This document shows, piece by piece, positions 1-9,324 of a stretch of 64,000 nucleotides of DNA. The stretch is from Aeromicrobium sp. Root344 (lineage in GTDB: Bacteria; Actinomycetota; Actinomycetes; Propionibacteriales; Nocardioidaceae): NCBI RefSeq assembly GCF_001425755.1, contig NZ_LMDH01000001.1, forward strand, positions 365,112 through 429,111. Direction: 5' to 3'. Every line of letters begins with the position of its first letter. Position 1 is the stretch's first letter. Below the pieces are notes generated by a model, which was not told the DNA's origin, did not search any database, and worked only from the letters and a program-made list of their open reading frames with translations. The position numbers and the translations under genes were made by a program.

Positions 1-149
1 TGCCGGAGCCCGAGAGCTGCCCGCTCGACGTTTGCGCGGAGCTCGGCGTACGTCCACGCCTGGTCGCCCACGCGCAGCGCGATGTGCTCAGGAGTCGCTT
101 CGGCGTACTTCCAGATGTTCTGCACCACATTTGTCATCGTGCTGGCCAT
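1..149 (-). CDS. AMP-dependent acyl-CoA synthetase, N-terminal part
   Basis: The gene starts on the minus strand at 149 and runs off the left edge, so only about 49 residues are visible. They contain TPEHIAL, then a short strand and WTYAEL, the usual opening of acyl-adenylate-forming CoA ligases (TP..A, then TY.EL). The family activates a carboxylic acid to its acyl-CoA with ATP. The start is uncertain: AAAGGA almost touches the ATG at 149, so an in-frame ATG at 137 with about 12 bases of spacing is equally likely. It follows the aldehyde dehydrogenase in the same direction, which fits oxidation of an aldehyde and then CoA activation. The substrate cannot be told. Confidence 0.7.
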   Translation of the reverse strand, partial: MASTMTNVVQNIWKYAEATPEHIALRVGDQAWTYAELRANVERAALGLR

Positions 150-198
150 TCCTTTGAGAGATGAGGATCCGACACCGCGGCGAGCGTTGCGCCCTACG

Positions 199-1548
199 TC
201 AACGAACGGTCCGGATGAGCTTCTTGTTGACGAACTCATCGATGCCCAGCGATCCGAGCTCACGCCCGTAACCGGAACGCTTCACTCCCCCGAACGGCAG
301 TTCCGCGCCAGTCGCGTAGACGCCGTTGATGATCACCATTCCGGCATCGATCTGCTCCGCCACCCGCCGAGCCTGCTCGGGATCGGTCGTGAACACGTAC
401 GAGCCCAGACCGTACGGGGTGTCATTCGCGACGGTGATGGCTTCTTCCTCGCTGCCGACCTTGAAGACCATGGCGACGGGGCCGAACAGCTCCTCCTGCG
501 AGGCTTTCTCGCCCGCCGCGATACCCGTCAGGACGCTCGTCGGGTACCACGCGCCAACACGTTCGCCGGAAGCGGCGAGCTGAGCGCCGTCAGCGATCGC
601 GTCCTGCACCTGCTGCTCGAGCCGGACAGCAGCACCCTCAGAGGACAGCGGGACCGCCGGAGCGCCGACCATGCGCTCGGTGAACTTCTGGACGAACTCG
701 TCGTAGATGCTCTCGTGCACGATGACACGCTTTCCGGCGTTGCACGCCTGACCAGCGTTGGCAGCGATGCGAGCCTGCGCCGCGTCCTCGACCGTCGCAT
801 CCATGTCGTCCGTGCTGAGCACGATCACCGGGTCGGATCCGCCGAGCTCGAGCACGACCTTCTTCACGTGGCGGCCGGCGATCTCGGCGACGGCTGACCC
901 TGCCCGCTCCGATCCGGTGAGCGAGACTCCCTGCACGCGCCGGTCGGCGATGATGGTCTCGACCTGCTCGTTGGTCGCGTAGACGTTGACGTACGCACCC
1001 TCCGGGAATCCCGCGTCCCGGAAGATGCCCTCCAGCAGGGCTGCGGACTCCGGACACTGTGGAGCGTGCTTCAGCAGCACGGTGTTGCCGGCCGCGAGGT
1101 GAGGTGCTGCGAATCGGGCGACCTGGTACGCCGGAAAGTTCCACGGCATGATGCCGAGGAGCACTCCGAGAGGCTCGCGCCGCAGGACGGCTGAGCCCTC
1201 GCCGTACAGCAGAGGCAGCTCCTGCTCGGCGAGGAACGTCGCGGCATGGTCCGCGTAGTAGGCATAGATCGAGGCGCTGAAGTCGATCTCGAACAGCGCC
1301 ATCTCGACGGGCTTTCCCATCTCGCGGTTGATGATCGCTGCGAACTCGTCGCGGCGCTCGACGTGCAACGCTGCGACCTTGCGCAGCAGCTCTGCACGAT
1401 CTTCGACCGCACCGTGGCGGCCCCACGAGCGGAAAGCCTGGTCCGCCGAGGTGATGGCCTGCGAGATCTCCTCGTCCGTGTGCGTCGTGTACTCCGAGAC
1501 CAGCTCGCCGCTGCTCGGGTCGACTACTGCGTAGTGAACATCGCTCAT
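199..1548 (-). CDS. Aldehyde dehydrogenase, succinate-semialdehyde dehydrogenase-like
   Basis: This 449-residue protein is a complete NAD(P)-dependent aldehyde dehydrogenase. Visible landmarks are MPWNFP (about residues 134-139), the general base Glu in LELGG (E234) and the catalytic Cys in GQACNAGKR (C269). The GQxCNAxKR form of the cysteine loop is typical of the GabD/succinate-semialdehyde branch. The length is a little below the usual 450-480. A GGAG motif precedes the ATG at 1548. It lies 50 bp upstream of the acyl-CoA ligase gene and probably makes the acid that the ligase activates. Substrate specificity is not readable from sequence. Confidence 0.88.
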   Translation of the reverse strand: MSDVHYAVVDPSSGELVSEYTTHTDEEISQAITSADQAFRSWGRHGAVEDRAELLRKVAALHVERRDEFAAIINREMGKPVEMALFEIDFSASIYAYYADHAATFLAEQELPLLYGEGSAVLRREPLGVLLGIMPWNFPAYQVARFAAPHLAAGNTVLLKHAPQCPESAALLEGIFRDAGFPEGAYVNVYATNEQVETIIADRRVQGVSLTGSERAGSAVAEIAGRHVKKVVLELGGSDPVIVLSTDDMDATVEDAAQARIAANAGQACNAGKRVIVHESIYDEFVQKFTERMVGAPAVPLSSEGAAVRLEQQVQDAIADGAQLAASGERVGAWYPTSVLTGIAAGEKASQEELFGPVAMVFKVGSEEEAITVANDTPYGLGSYVFTTDPEQARRVAEQIDAGMVIINGVYATGAELPFGGVKRSGYGRELGSLGIDEFVNKKLIRTVR

Positions 1549-1664
1549 GATGCCTGTGCTCCAAACTCATAGGACTCGATCCGTCTCCATGATCGAGAAG
1601 TCGTGAGACCGGCGACACAGCGCTGGCCCAAAGTTCGCGGCCGATGTTCTCGGATTTCGCAAGG

Positions 1665-2819
1665 TCAACGGTTGGCGATCGCCTGGGTCGCCGCCGCGGC
1701 GGTGGCGCAGAGTGCATCGACCCGGTCGTGCACCTCGGTAGACGTCACTCGCTCCCACCGCCCCCACATCGTCAGCATGTAGGCCACACGCCCGCTCGCA
1801 TCGAACACCGGCGCACTCAGCGACCTCAGCTCCACGTCGTCGGGCTCCTCGAGCTGGTTGTAGCCGTCGAGAGCCTTGAAGAAGGCCTCTCGCATGGATG
1901 AGCTCGGCACCTCCGGATCGCCGGCATTGATCCGAGTGGCCACGAGCTCCAGCTGAGCTCCGGCCTGATGGCCGATGGCCACGGCGTACCCGCGGTCGCG
2001 CACGAGGTCTGGGACCTGGCGCAGGACGTCCATCTGTTCGTCGTTCAGCATGTCGGCCACCGACTCGACCCATTTCGCGCGCAGTGCGATGTCCCCCCAC
2101 GCCGCGAAGCAGCTTCCGATCGGCGGTATGAACGGAAGTCGTTGGCCCACTCTCGTCGGCGCGACCGCGATGTCGGTCCGGCCTGCCGCCGCTGCGAGGA
2201 CCAGCTCGTCCTTCACCAGCGCGATGGCGGTCACCTCGGTATCGAACTTGTCTGCCAACGCCTCCATGTGGGGACGGGCCAGATCGATCTCGGCCAGGTG
2301 TCCCAGCAGGTCGGTATCCCCCGAGGCAAGCGAAAGCGGGGTGAACGAGCCGTAGCCACCCCTGAAGAAGAGCAGAGGTTGGTCAGGGCTGCCGTGGTCG
2401 AGCCCCAGCACTCGTCCGACCACGATGTCATGGTCACCGCCCGGGTGGACCTGCTCGGTGACGCAGTCGATCCACACCACGGCACCGTCCATCACCGGGT
2501 TTCCGGCCGGGGACTCACGTAGTGCGAAGCCTGCGAACTTGTCGGTCTTCCTCATCGCGACTGCCCGGCAGAGATCCTCCTGACCGGCACCGAGCACGTT
2601 GATGCAGAACGAGTCTCCGCTCTCGCGAAGGGCTCGCCACGACGATGACGTCTTGCTCGGCAGGAACGCAACCAGCGGCGGGTCCATCGACACGGAGGTG
2701 AAGGACCCCACGGTCATCCCGATCGGCTCTCCTGCCGCGTCATTCGCCGTCACGACGACGACGCCGGTCGGGTACTGCCCCAGCACCTCTCGGAAGCGGG
2801 TCGGGTCAATGTGGTTCAT
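1665..2819 (-). CDS. Flavin reductase domain fused to IclR-type effector domain
   Basis: Residues 1-160 form a flavin-reductase-like split-barrel domain (YPTGVVVVT near 16-24, then GGDHDIVVGRV near 127-137), the fold that supplies reduced FMN/FAD to two-component monooxygenases. Residues 170-384 resemble the ligand-binding domain of IclR regulators (G..LP....G at 227-236, then VRDRGYAVA, then LSAPVFD). No DNA-binding helix-turn-helix precedes it, so the protein is probably an effector-sensing reductase and not a repressor. GAGGAG precedes the ATG at 2819. The upstream gap carries a perfect 16-bp palindrome. The oxygenase partner is not in view. Confidence 0.75.
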   Translation of the reverse strand: MNHIDPTRFREVLGQYPTGVVVVTANDAAGEPIGMTVGSFTSVSMDPPLVAFLPSKTSSSWRALRESGDSFCINVLGAGQEDLCRAVAMRKTDKFAGFALRESPAGNPVMDGAVVWIDCVTEQVHPGGDHDIVVGRVLGLDHGSPDQPLLFFRGGYGSFTPLSLASGDTDLLGHLAEIDLARPHMEALADKFDTEVTAIALVKDELVLAAAAGRTDIAVAPTRVGQRLPFIPPIGSCFAAWGDIALRAKWVESVADMLNDEQMDVLRQVPDLVRDRGYAVAIGHQAGAQLELVATRINAGDPEVPSSSMREAFFKALDGYNQLEEPDDVELRSLSAPVFDASGRVAYMLTMWGRWERVTSTEVHDRVDALCATAAAATQAIANR

Positions 2820-2866
2820 GACGCTCCTCGGTACCTCGCACTCGCGTTTGTGGAGTGCACTTTGTT

Positions 2867-2882
2867 TGAGAGTAGACTCTCA
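2867..2882. promoter_or_regulatory. Perfect 16-bp palindromic operator
   Basis: TGAGAGTAGACTCTCA is a perfect inverted repeat about 50 bp upstream of the flavin reductase start. The adjoining 14 bases (2859-2872, ACTTTGTTTGAGAG) recur in reverse complement at 9932-9945 in front of another gene of the cluster. This looks like a binding site for one cluster regulator; which protein binds is unknown. Confidence 0.55.
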
Positions 2883-2975
2883 TAAATGGAGGATTGCGTC
2901 ACTCCTGAACGACAAGAGGTTCGGGACGCACCCGACACAGGCACGTCCCGAACCTCACATGCTGCTTCCGCGGAA

Positions 2976-4253
2976 CTACTTCCGTCCGACCGTCGGGTTC
3001 TCTGCGCCGACCAGGTGCACGGTGTTGCCGAAGACTTCCTCGCCTCGACCCATCTCCGCGTGCGACCGCGGGACGTCGTCGAAGCCGAGGACCCGACCCA
3101 CGGCCGGATCGATCTTCCCGGCCCGAATGAGGTCGTTGTAGGCGTACGCCTGGGCGTCGTTCGTGCCGTGGGAGCCCTGCAGGCGCTTCTGGCGAGTCCA
3201 GTGATAGCGGAGATCCACCATGGCGTCGAAGCCGGTGGTTCCGGCGCAGATGACGACCATGCCACCGGGCTGGCACAGGAAGATCGACGTGGGAATGGTC
3301 GCTGCGCCCGGGTGCTCGAACACGATGGCGGGTTCCTCGCGACCTCCGGCGATGGCCCAGAAGTCCTTGCCGAACTGCCGCGCACCGGCGGTCCACGCCT
3401 TCTGGCCTTCGCTGTCGTCGACGAGCGGCGGGACGCCCCAGTGGTCGTACTTGCGGCGATCGAGATATCCCATGGCACCGAACTTCATGGCGTACTCACC
3501 GCGATCATCACCTGACACGACGGCGATGGCGCGACCGCCCGCCGCCTTGACCAGCTGGCTGGCCTGCGTGCCGAGGCCGCCGGAGCCGCCCCAGACCAGG
3601 ACGAGGTCGTCCTCCTGGACCGTGTTGCCCTGCCAGCCCATCAGCATCCTGTACGCGGTGGTGCCAACGAGGGTCGGAGCGGCCGCCTCGGCCCAGGACA
3701 GATGATCAGCCTTCGGCATCAGCTGATGAGCCTGCACACGGGCGAACTGACCGAACGCGCCGTAGTTCGTGTCGTATCCCCAGATCTTGGCGCTCGGAGC
3801 GATCATCTGGTCCTTGCCTGCAGCGATCCACGGGTCGTCGGCGTCCCAGACCCCTGGATGCACCACGACCTCGTCACCCACGGTCCAGTCGTCCACACCT
3901 TCTCCGACCGCGTAGACAATTCCAGAGGCGTCCGACCCGCCGATGTGGAAGTCCTCGGGCTCTCCGCGCTTCTGGCGAGTCGCCACCTGGTCGACGGGGT
4001 AGCCCCTCGCAGCCCAGACGTTGTTGTAGTTGACGCCGGCCGCCATGACGGCGATCAGCACCTCACCTGGCCCGATGCGCGGCGTCTGCAGGATCTCGGG
4101 CACGAATGCCGTCGCCGGATCGCCGTAGCGGTCCTGCCGTACGACCTGGGCAGACATCTTCTCCGGAACGACGCCGACGGGGGGAAGCGTTCCGATGTCC
4201 ACGGCCGATGCACCGGGCGTGCTGACTGGCTTGCGCTGGTCGTCCACCACCAT
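2976..4253 (-). CDS. ccr: Crotonyl-CoA carboxylase/reductase-like medium-chain reductase
   Basis: The 425 residues match the crotonyl-CoA carboxylase/reductase branch of the MDR superfamily: GVNYNNVW (73-80), the nucleotide loop WGGSGGLG (221-228), FEHPG (312-316) and QGSH (359-362). Family members reduce an enoyl-CoA with NADPH, with or without CO2 fixation. The conserved Asn and His of the CO2 pocket appear present, but the pocket pair that is Phe-Glu in the Kitasatospora enzyme (as I remember it) reads Tyr160-Asp161 here, so carboxylation should not be assumed. AAAGG precedes the ATG. It is about 20 residues shorter than the typical 445, at the N-terminus. Confidence 0.85.
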   Translation of the reverse strand: MVVDDQRKPVSTPGASAVDIGTLPPVGVVPEKMSAQVVRQDRYGDPATAFVPEILQTPRIGPGEVLIAVMAAGVNYNNVWAARGYPVDQVATRQKRGEPEDFHIGGSDASGIVYAVGEGVDDWTVGDEVVVHPGVWDADDPWIAAGKDQMIAPSAKIWGYDTNYGAFGQFARVQAHQLMPKADHLSWAEAAAPTLVGTTAYRMLMGWQGNTVQEDDLVLVWGGSGGLGTQASQLVKAAGGRAIAVVSGDDRGEYAMKFGAMGYLDRRKYDHWGVPPLVDDSEGQKAWTAGARQFGKDFWAIAGGREEPAIVFEHPGAATIPTSIFLCQPGGMVVICAGTTGFDAMVDLRYHWTRQKRLQGSHGTNDAQAYAYNDLIRAGKIDPAVGRVLGFDDVPRSHAEMGRGEEVFGNTVHLVGAENPTVGRK

Positions 4254-4415
4254 GTTGAGCCTTTCTCATGTACGCCCTTGCCGGGCGCGTCCTGACATAT
4301 GACCGTCCGAGTGTCAGGGGTCGTGAGCCGAGGTCTCGACAGGCAGGACGAGGACTTTGATCGGCCCGGTGTCGGATTTCCCAACCGCCGGGGCGCGACG
4401 ACGACTCGTCGACGC

Positions 4416-5642
4416 TCAGGCGCCCGAGGATCTGCCGCGGTCGGCCGCGATCATCGCCGCAGCCCCCACGGCAGGGCCGATCGCCAGGACGACGAGTGCA
4501 ACGCGCCAGGAGAAGTGCTCGACGACCTGCGGGACGACGGCCAACGTCACCATCGTCGTGATGTAGCCGAGGGCCAGCTGCAGTGAGATCGCGCCGCCGA
4601 CGTAGTCGGCGTCGGCACTCTCCGCGACCATGGCAGAAAACTGGGCCGAGTCAGCAATGACCCAGAACCCCCAGAAGGCGCAGATCCCGATGATCAGTCC
4701 GAGCGGTGCGGAGGTGTAGATCCCCGCCAGGAGCAGGGCAGAGCCACCCGAACAGACGAGACTGATCAGGGCGGCTCGAGGCCTCCCCCATTTGTCCCCG
4801 ATCACTCCACCGAGGAGACAGCCCGCAGCACCGGCACCGATGCAGAGGAACGCGAGCAGAGCGCCGAAGCTCTCCGCGTCGGAACGGGTGGCGACGGCCG
4901 GCAGCGCCAGGATGAATGCACCCACGCCGGCCCACATCGCGTACAGCTCCCACATGTGGCCGACATAGCCGATGTTGGCAAGCGCGACGTCCCGAGTACG
5001 GATTGATTTCAACCCCCCTCCGAGGCTGAACGGGCGACGCGGGAAGGGGTAGGGTCCCGAGCCTCTGATGAGCAGGACGACGAGACCACCGAGGATGGCC
5101 AGCACGCTGGTGGTCGCAATGACCAGCCGCCAGTCGAACCCGCCTGTCGCGGTCACCAGGTGTGGGAGGGCCGAACCCAGCGTGAGCGCGCCGATCATGA
5201 CGCCCAAGGCCTTGCCGCGCCCGCGGAGGAACCAGGTCGACACCTCCTTGACCGCCGGCGGGTAGACCGCCGCCAGGAACACTCCGGTGGCGACACGTAG
5301 CGGCAGAGCCGAGCCCAGCCCGTCGCACACGAGAAGGCCCGCGTTGCACAGACCTGCGCCGAGCCCGCCGACGCACATCAGCGTCCGGCTGGGAACGGCG
5401 TCTGCGAGACCTGTGGTGGTCGACAGCAGCGCGCCCACGACGAATCCGAGCTGGACCGCGATCGTGAGGGCCGAGGTGCCACCGGCGCCTAGACCCCAGT
5501 CCACCTTCAGCTGAGGAACCACGAACGTTGCCGAGAACCAGGCACTCATCGACAGGAGGGTGCCAACGGCGATCAACGCCACCGCCGCCACAGGGCGACT
5601 GGTAATTGCGGGGCGCGGTACGGCGCTCATCGGCACCTGCAT
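4416..5642 (-). CDS. MFS transporter
   Basis: A 408-residue protein with about twelve hydrophobic segments, the first at residues 18-45. It has the MFS inter-helix signature in variant form, GVIGDKWGRPRAA, between the sixth and eighth helices. It probably imports or exports the substrate or a product of the surrounding acyl-CoA pathway. The ATG at 5642 lies 3 bp beyond the enoyl-CoA hydratase stop; a second ATG at 5630 is also possible. About 160 bp with a weak CTGACA/TGTCAG hairpin separates it from the downstream reductase gene. Confidence 0.82.
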   Translation of the reverse strand: MQVPMSAVPRPAITSRPVAAVALIAVGTLLSMSAWFSATFVVPQLKVDWGLGAGGTSALTIAVQLGFVVGALLSTTTGLADAVPSRTLMCVGGLGAGLCNAGLLVCDGLGSALPLRVATGVFLAAVYPPAVKEVSTWFLRGRGKALGVMIGALTLGSALPHLVTATGGFDWRLVIATTSVLAILGGLVVLLIRGSGPYPFPRRPFSLGGGLKSIRTRDVALANIGYVGHMWELYAMWAGVGAFILALPAVATRSDAESFGALLAFLCIGAGAAGCLLGGVIGDKWGRPRAALISLVCSGGSALLLAGIYTSAPLGLIIGICAFWGFWVIADSAQFSAMVAESADADYVGGAISLQLALGYITTMVTLAVVPQVVEHFSWRVALVVLAIGPAVGAAAMIAADRGRSSGA

Positions 5643-5645
5643 CAG

Positions 5646-6503
5646 TCAGCTCGACGTGCTGTCGGCCAGGTGCGACGCGAGAGCGGCATCGAGCCGATCC
5701 TGCAGACCGGTGGGGCTGTCGGGGTACACCGCAGGTCGCTTTCCCAAGAAGGCGGCAACGCCCTCCGAGCCATCGGGAAGCTCGCGGACAACACTGGCGA
5801 GTTTTGACTCAAGGGACAGTCCCACGTCGAGGCCATGACTCATCGTCGTCCTCAACCCTGTCTTGATGGCGCGGATGACCGATGGCGACACCTCCGCGAC
5901 CTGCTTGGCGAGCCGGACTGCCTCGTCCACGGTGTCCTCGGGCTCGCACACCGTGGTGACGAACTGAGACGCAAGAGCGTCCTGGGCGTCAACAGGCTGA
6001 GCCGTCGCGAGCATCCTGAATGCCGTCGGGTAGGTGACGACGCTCAGCAGCCGGCTGAGCTGTCCGCCCACAGGGACCAACCCGATCTTGGCGCCGACGG
6101 CACAGAAGCGGGCGTTGCTCCCAGCCACTCGCAGGTCGCAGTTGAGCGCGAGGATGAAGCCGGCGGCGTACGCGTTGCCGTTGACAGCCGCGATCACCGG
6201 TGTGCCGAGCTCAGGCGGGGCCGTGAAAGCCGCGTTGGCGGCGGGGTCACCGGCGGTCTCCGGGTCGTCCATGACCTCCGCGAGATCATGTCCTGAGGAG
6301 AACGAGGTGGTACCAGCACCCGTCACGACGATGCATCGGACCGTCGCATCGGCGTCGGCCTCGTGCAGCAGCTCGAGAAGTCGAGCGGTCATCTTGCTGT
6401 CGAACGCGTTGCGCTTCGCGGCATTGTCGATGGTCAGGATGCGAACCGGGCCATCGTCGCGCGACAGGACGGTAGGTGCCGATGTCGGTGCGGTCGCAGT
6501 CAT
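5646..6503 (-). CDS. Enoyl-CoA hydratase/isomerase family protein
   Basis: The 285-residue crotonase-fold protein has the CoA-binding loop FSSGHDLAEV (about 68-77) and the oxyanion-hole stretch around NGNAYAAGFILALNCDLRVA (about 113-132). The usual second catalytic Glu position reads KIGLVPVGG, without an obvious acidic residue, so it may be an isomerase or hydrolase-type member and not a classical hydratase. It heads the left-facing run of hydratase, transporter, reductase, flavin reductase, aldehyde dehydrogenase and ligase, and is divergent from the PucR-type regulator. Confidence 0.82.
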   Translation of the reverse strand: MTATAPTSAPTVLSRDDGPVRILTIDNAAKRNAFDSKMTARLLELLHEADADATVRCIVVTGAGTTSFSSGHDLAEVMDDPETAGDPAANAAFTAPPELGTPVIAAVNGNAYAAGFILALNCDLRVAGSNARFCAVGAKIGLVPVGGQLSRLLSVVTYPTAFRMLATAQPVDAQDALASQFVTTVCEPEDTVDEAVRLAKQVAEVSPSVIRAIKTGLRTTMSHGLDVGLSLESKLASVVRELPDGSEGVAAFLGKRPAVYPDSPTGLQDRLDAALASHLADSTSS

Positions 6504-6736
6504 GCGGGTCCAAGAACTCTCTGGTCAGGCAGGGCCCCCGATGGGCGCTGGGTGGCGACGAGCCGGGTCACGTATGGCATACGCAGGGGCGAGGGCGATC
6601 CTGGACGCGGTAACATCACATGGCGATACTGACGCCCCTCGCCAGGCGATATCGCGTCGAAGTTCGAAGACTTTCCCGGCGAACTTCGCGGTTTCCTCAA
6701 CGCCTGGCCCGCTCGATCGATGAAGGGGAGTGCGGG

Positions 6737-7987
6737 ATGACCGACGAAACCCGCGTGGTCCGGCCGGCGGTCGAGCCGATCACAGCCGACGGCCGACGCT
6801 TGGTCGAGCGACTCCTTCATCGACGTCGCGATCTCGCCGAGCTCATCGTCGCGGACGTCAAGAACGAGATCGTTGACTACGGGACTCTCGGAGCGCTCAC
6901 GATGTCTGGCGACGTCCTGGAGACGTCCCTGCTCACCGTGACCGACCTGCTGGAGAGCCTCCTCGACGACGAACCGGCGGGGTCGCGCCACCTCGCCAAC
7001 ATTCAACGCAGTGCATCCCGACGAGTCCACCAGGACGTCAGTCTCACCTCGTTGCTGCAGAGCTACCGGATCTGGGGTGCGAGGATCTGGCAGGCGGTGC
7101 TCGACGAGGCCGGCGAGGACCCAGTCATGCGTGAAGCAGCACTCGGCCTGGTGAGCCGGATCTTCTCGTACGTCGACATGGTGTCGATCACGCTTGCGCA
7201 GGTCTACACCGAGGAGTCAGCGGGCGCCTACCGTGCACGCGACGTGCTGCGGAGCGACCTGCTCGAGAGCCTGCTGCTGGGCCAGGTCCTGTCGGATCGC
7301 GCCAGGGTGGAGATCGCCCGCCTCAACCTCACCTCCGACAGCAAAGTCGTGGTTGCGGTCATCAAGCCAGGCGAGATCCCTCCTGAGCGGGTGCGAGCGG
7401 AGTCGATCAAGATCCTGCAGGCCTGTCGTCAGAGCATGACCAAGCAAACAAAGGTGCTGCTCGGCGTACGCGACGGCGACGTGATCTGTCTCGTTCGGAT
7501 CGGCAACGCCGCCGAGCTGCAGCGCGTTCATGCGGCCGCCCACGAAGTCGCCGAGCAGAATCCTCAGTGGCGGGTCTCCCTCGGACGTCCCCACGATGGG
7601 GTGACGGGGATCCAGCGCTCTTTTCGGGAGGCGCAGGAAGCGGCTACTGTCGCTGCGTCCCTACGTCCGCGAGGGGAAGCTGTCCTCTTCTCCGAGGTCA
7701 TACTCGATCGCATCCTCGTCCGGAGCGACTACGCCGAGGACCTGCTGGAGGAAGCTCTCGGCCCACTGCTGGCCTACGACGCCGAGCACAAGGCTGACCT
7801 CGTGCTGACCCTTCGCTCCTACATCGCCAACGACATGAACATGACGCGGACGGCCAAGGACTTGATGGTCAATCCCAACACCGTCGCCTACCGCATCAAA
7901 CGAGTGGGCCAGCTAACCGATCAGGATCCGACCACGTCAACGGGCATTGTGACCCTGGCGGTGGCCCTGCGACTGTTGGGCAGCTGA
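6737..7987 (+). CDS. PucR/CdaR-family transcriptional regulator
   Basis: I start this at the ATG at 6737 behind AAGGGGAG, giving 416 residues; an upstream in-frame ATG at 6620 lacks a good ribosome site. The N-terminal 160 residues resemble an RsbRD-type sensor region, the middle is a CdaR GGDEF-like domain, and the C-terminal 60 residues are the PucR helix-turn-helix (LVLTLRSYIAN, then NMTRTAKDL, then NPNTVAYRIKRV). Such proteins are usually activators of catabolic genes. It is transcribed away from the enoyl-CoA hydratase operon, so the 233-bp divergent gap probably holds its target promoter. Confidence 0.88.
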   Translation: MTDETRVVRPAVEPITADGRRLVERLLHRRRDLAELIVADVKNEIVDYGTLGALTMSGDVLETSLLTVTDLLESLLDDEPAGSRHLANIQRSASRRVHQDVSLTSLLQSYRIWGARIWQAVLDEAGEDPVMREAALGLVSRIFSYVDMVSITLAQVYTEESAGAYRARDVLRSDLLESLLLGQVLSDRARVEIARLNLTSDSKVVVAVIKPGEIPPERVRAESIKILQACRQSMTKQTKVLLGVRDGDVICLVRIGNAAELQRVHAAAHEVAEQNPQWRVSLGRPHDGVTGIQRSFREAQEAATVAASLRPRGEAVLFSEVILDRILVRSDYAEDLLEEALGPLLAYDAEHKADLVLTLRSYIANDMNMTRTAKDLMVNPNTVAYRIKRVGQLTDQDPTTSTGIVTLAVALRLLGS

Positions 7988-8007
7988 GGCCCACCCCAGA
8001 CGCCGAG

Positions 8008-8038
8008 CAGGGCACCCATGTCAGACACGGGTGCCCTG
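8008..8038. terminator. Hairpin between convergent pucR-type and thiolase genes
   Basis: CAGGGCACCC and GGGTGCCCTG form a perfect 10-bp stem with an 11-base loop in the 99-bp gap between two convergent genes. No long T-run follows on either strand, so termination strength is uncertain. Confidence 0.6.
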
Positions 8039-8086
8039 ATGACACCGCGATGCGAGTGTCGTACTTCTCGTGTGGAGGTGGACCAG

Positions 8087-9304
8087 TCAGGAAAGGCGCT
8101 CGAGCACCATGGCCATCCCTTGGCCACCGCCCACGCACATCGTCTCGAGACCGAACTGCTTGTCGTGCCACTGGAGCGAGTTGATCAGTGTGCCGGTGAT
8201 TCGTGCGCCGGTCATGCCGAAAGGATGGCCGACGGCGATCGCGCCACCGTTGACGTTGAGCTTGTCCTCGTCGATCTTCAGTTCCCGCGCCGAGGCGATG
8301 ACCTGGGCGGCGAAGGCCTCGTTGATCTCGACGAGATCGATGTCGTCGATCGTCATGCCGGCCCGGGCCAGCGCGAGTCGCGACGCGTCGACCGGACCGA
8401 GACCCATGATCTCGGGGGAAAGCCCCGACACACCAGTGCTGACGATGCGGGCCAGCGGCGTCAGTCCGAGCGCCTTGGCCTTCGTGTCGGACATGATGAC
8501 CATGGCAGCGGCACCGTCGTTGAGGGAGCAGCAGTTGCCGGCCGTGACCGACCCATCAGGCCGAAATACCGGCCGGAGCTCGGCGAGCGTCTCGGTCGTC
8601 ACGCCACGCCGCGGTCCGTCATCGGCCGTGACGACGGTGCCGTCCGCCAGCGTGACGGGCGTGATCTCGCGGGCCCAGAAGCCCGAGTCGATTGCATCGA
8701 CGGCGCGGTTCTGACTCCGGGCCGCGAACGCATCCTGCTCCGCGCGGGAGACGTTCTTGAACTGTGCCACATTCTCGGCGGTCAGGCCCATCGACATGTA
8801 GACGTCCGGCAGGAGCCCATGGTCGCGGGGTTCGCCCCAGGTCGGTCCACCGGCGGCCGACGCAGCGGTCCGCGCCTGCGCCTCGGCGAACACGGGGTTC
8901 TCCGAGCCAGCCGGGCCGTCGGCCCAGCCTTCCTGATATCGGCTGATCGTCTCCACTCCCCCGGAGATGTAGACGTCGCCCTCGCCGGCCTTGATCGCGT
9001 GCATGGCCATCCGGGTGGTCTGGACACTCGCCGAGCAGTAGCGGTTCACGGTGACGCCGGCGAGGTGGTCGAGACCTGCGAGAACACCCACGGTGCGCCC
9101 GATGTTGAACCCCGCCTCGCCTGACGGCTGTCCCACTCCCAGCATCAGGTCTTCGATGTCCGTCGGGTCCAGCTCCGGCACCTTGGCCAGCGCAGCATGG
9201 AGCATCTGCACGGTCAGGTCGTCCGGGCGGATGTCTTTCAGGGATCCCTTGAACGCGCGACCGATGGGTGATCGGGCGATCGAGACGATGACAGCTTCGG
9301 GCAT
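8087..9304 (-). CDS. Thiolase (acetyl-CoA acyltransferase)
   Basis: A 405-residue thiolase with all catalytic marks: nucleophilic Cys90 in NRYCSAS, the NEAFA motif, the GGAIAVGHPFGMTGAR block with the catalytic His, and the C-terminal CVGGGQG with the second Cys. It cleaves 3-ketoacyl-CoA with CoA, or runs in reverse. AAGGAG lies at proper spacing before the ATG at 9304. A TetR-type operator copy lies 21 bp upstream. It probably closes the beta-oxidation-like spiral built by the MaoC hydratases and the SDR in this cluster. Confidence 0.93.
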   Translation of the reverse strand: MPEAVIVSIARSPIGRAFKGSLKDIRPDDLTVQMLHAALAKVPELDPTDIEDLMLGVGQPSGEAGFNIGRTVGVLAGLDHLAGVTVNRYCSASVQTTRMAMHAIKAGEGDVYISGGVETISRYQEGWADGPAGSENPVFAEAQARTAASAAGGPTWGEPRDHGLLPDVYMSMGLTAENVAQFKNVSRAEQDAFAARSQNRAVDAIDSGFWAREITPVTLADGTVVTADDGPRRGVTTETLAELRPVFRPDGSVTAGNCCSLNDGAAAMVIMSDTKAKALGLTPLARIVSTGVSGLSPEIMGLGPVDASRLALARAGMTIDDIDLVEINEAFAAQVIASARELKIDEDKLNVNGGAIAVGHPFGMTGARITGTLINSLQWHDKQFGLETMCVGGGQGMAMVLERLS

Positions 9305-9324
9305 GGTGGCTCCTTGGGAACGAG

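Noticed and set aside
638-1717. A 359-codon minus-strand frame inside the aldehyde dehydrogenase gene
   Set aside because: Same strand but wrong frame; Arg-rich, no motifs, while the overlapping frame has all dehydrogenase residues.
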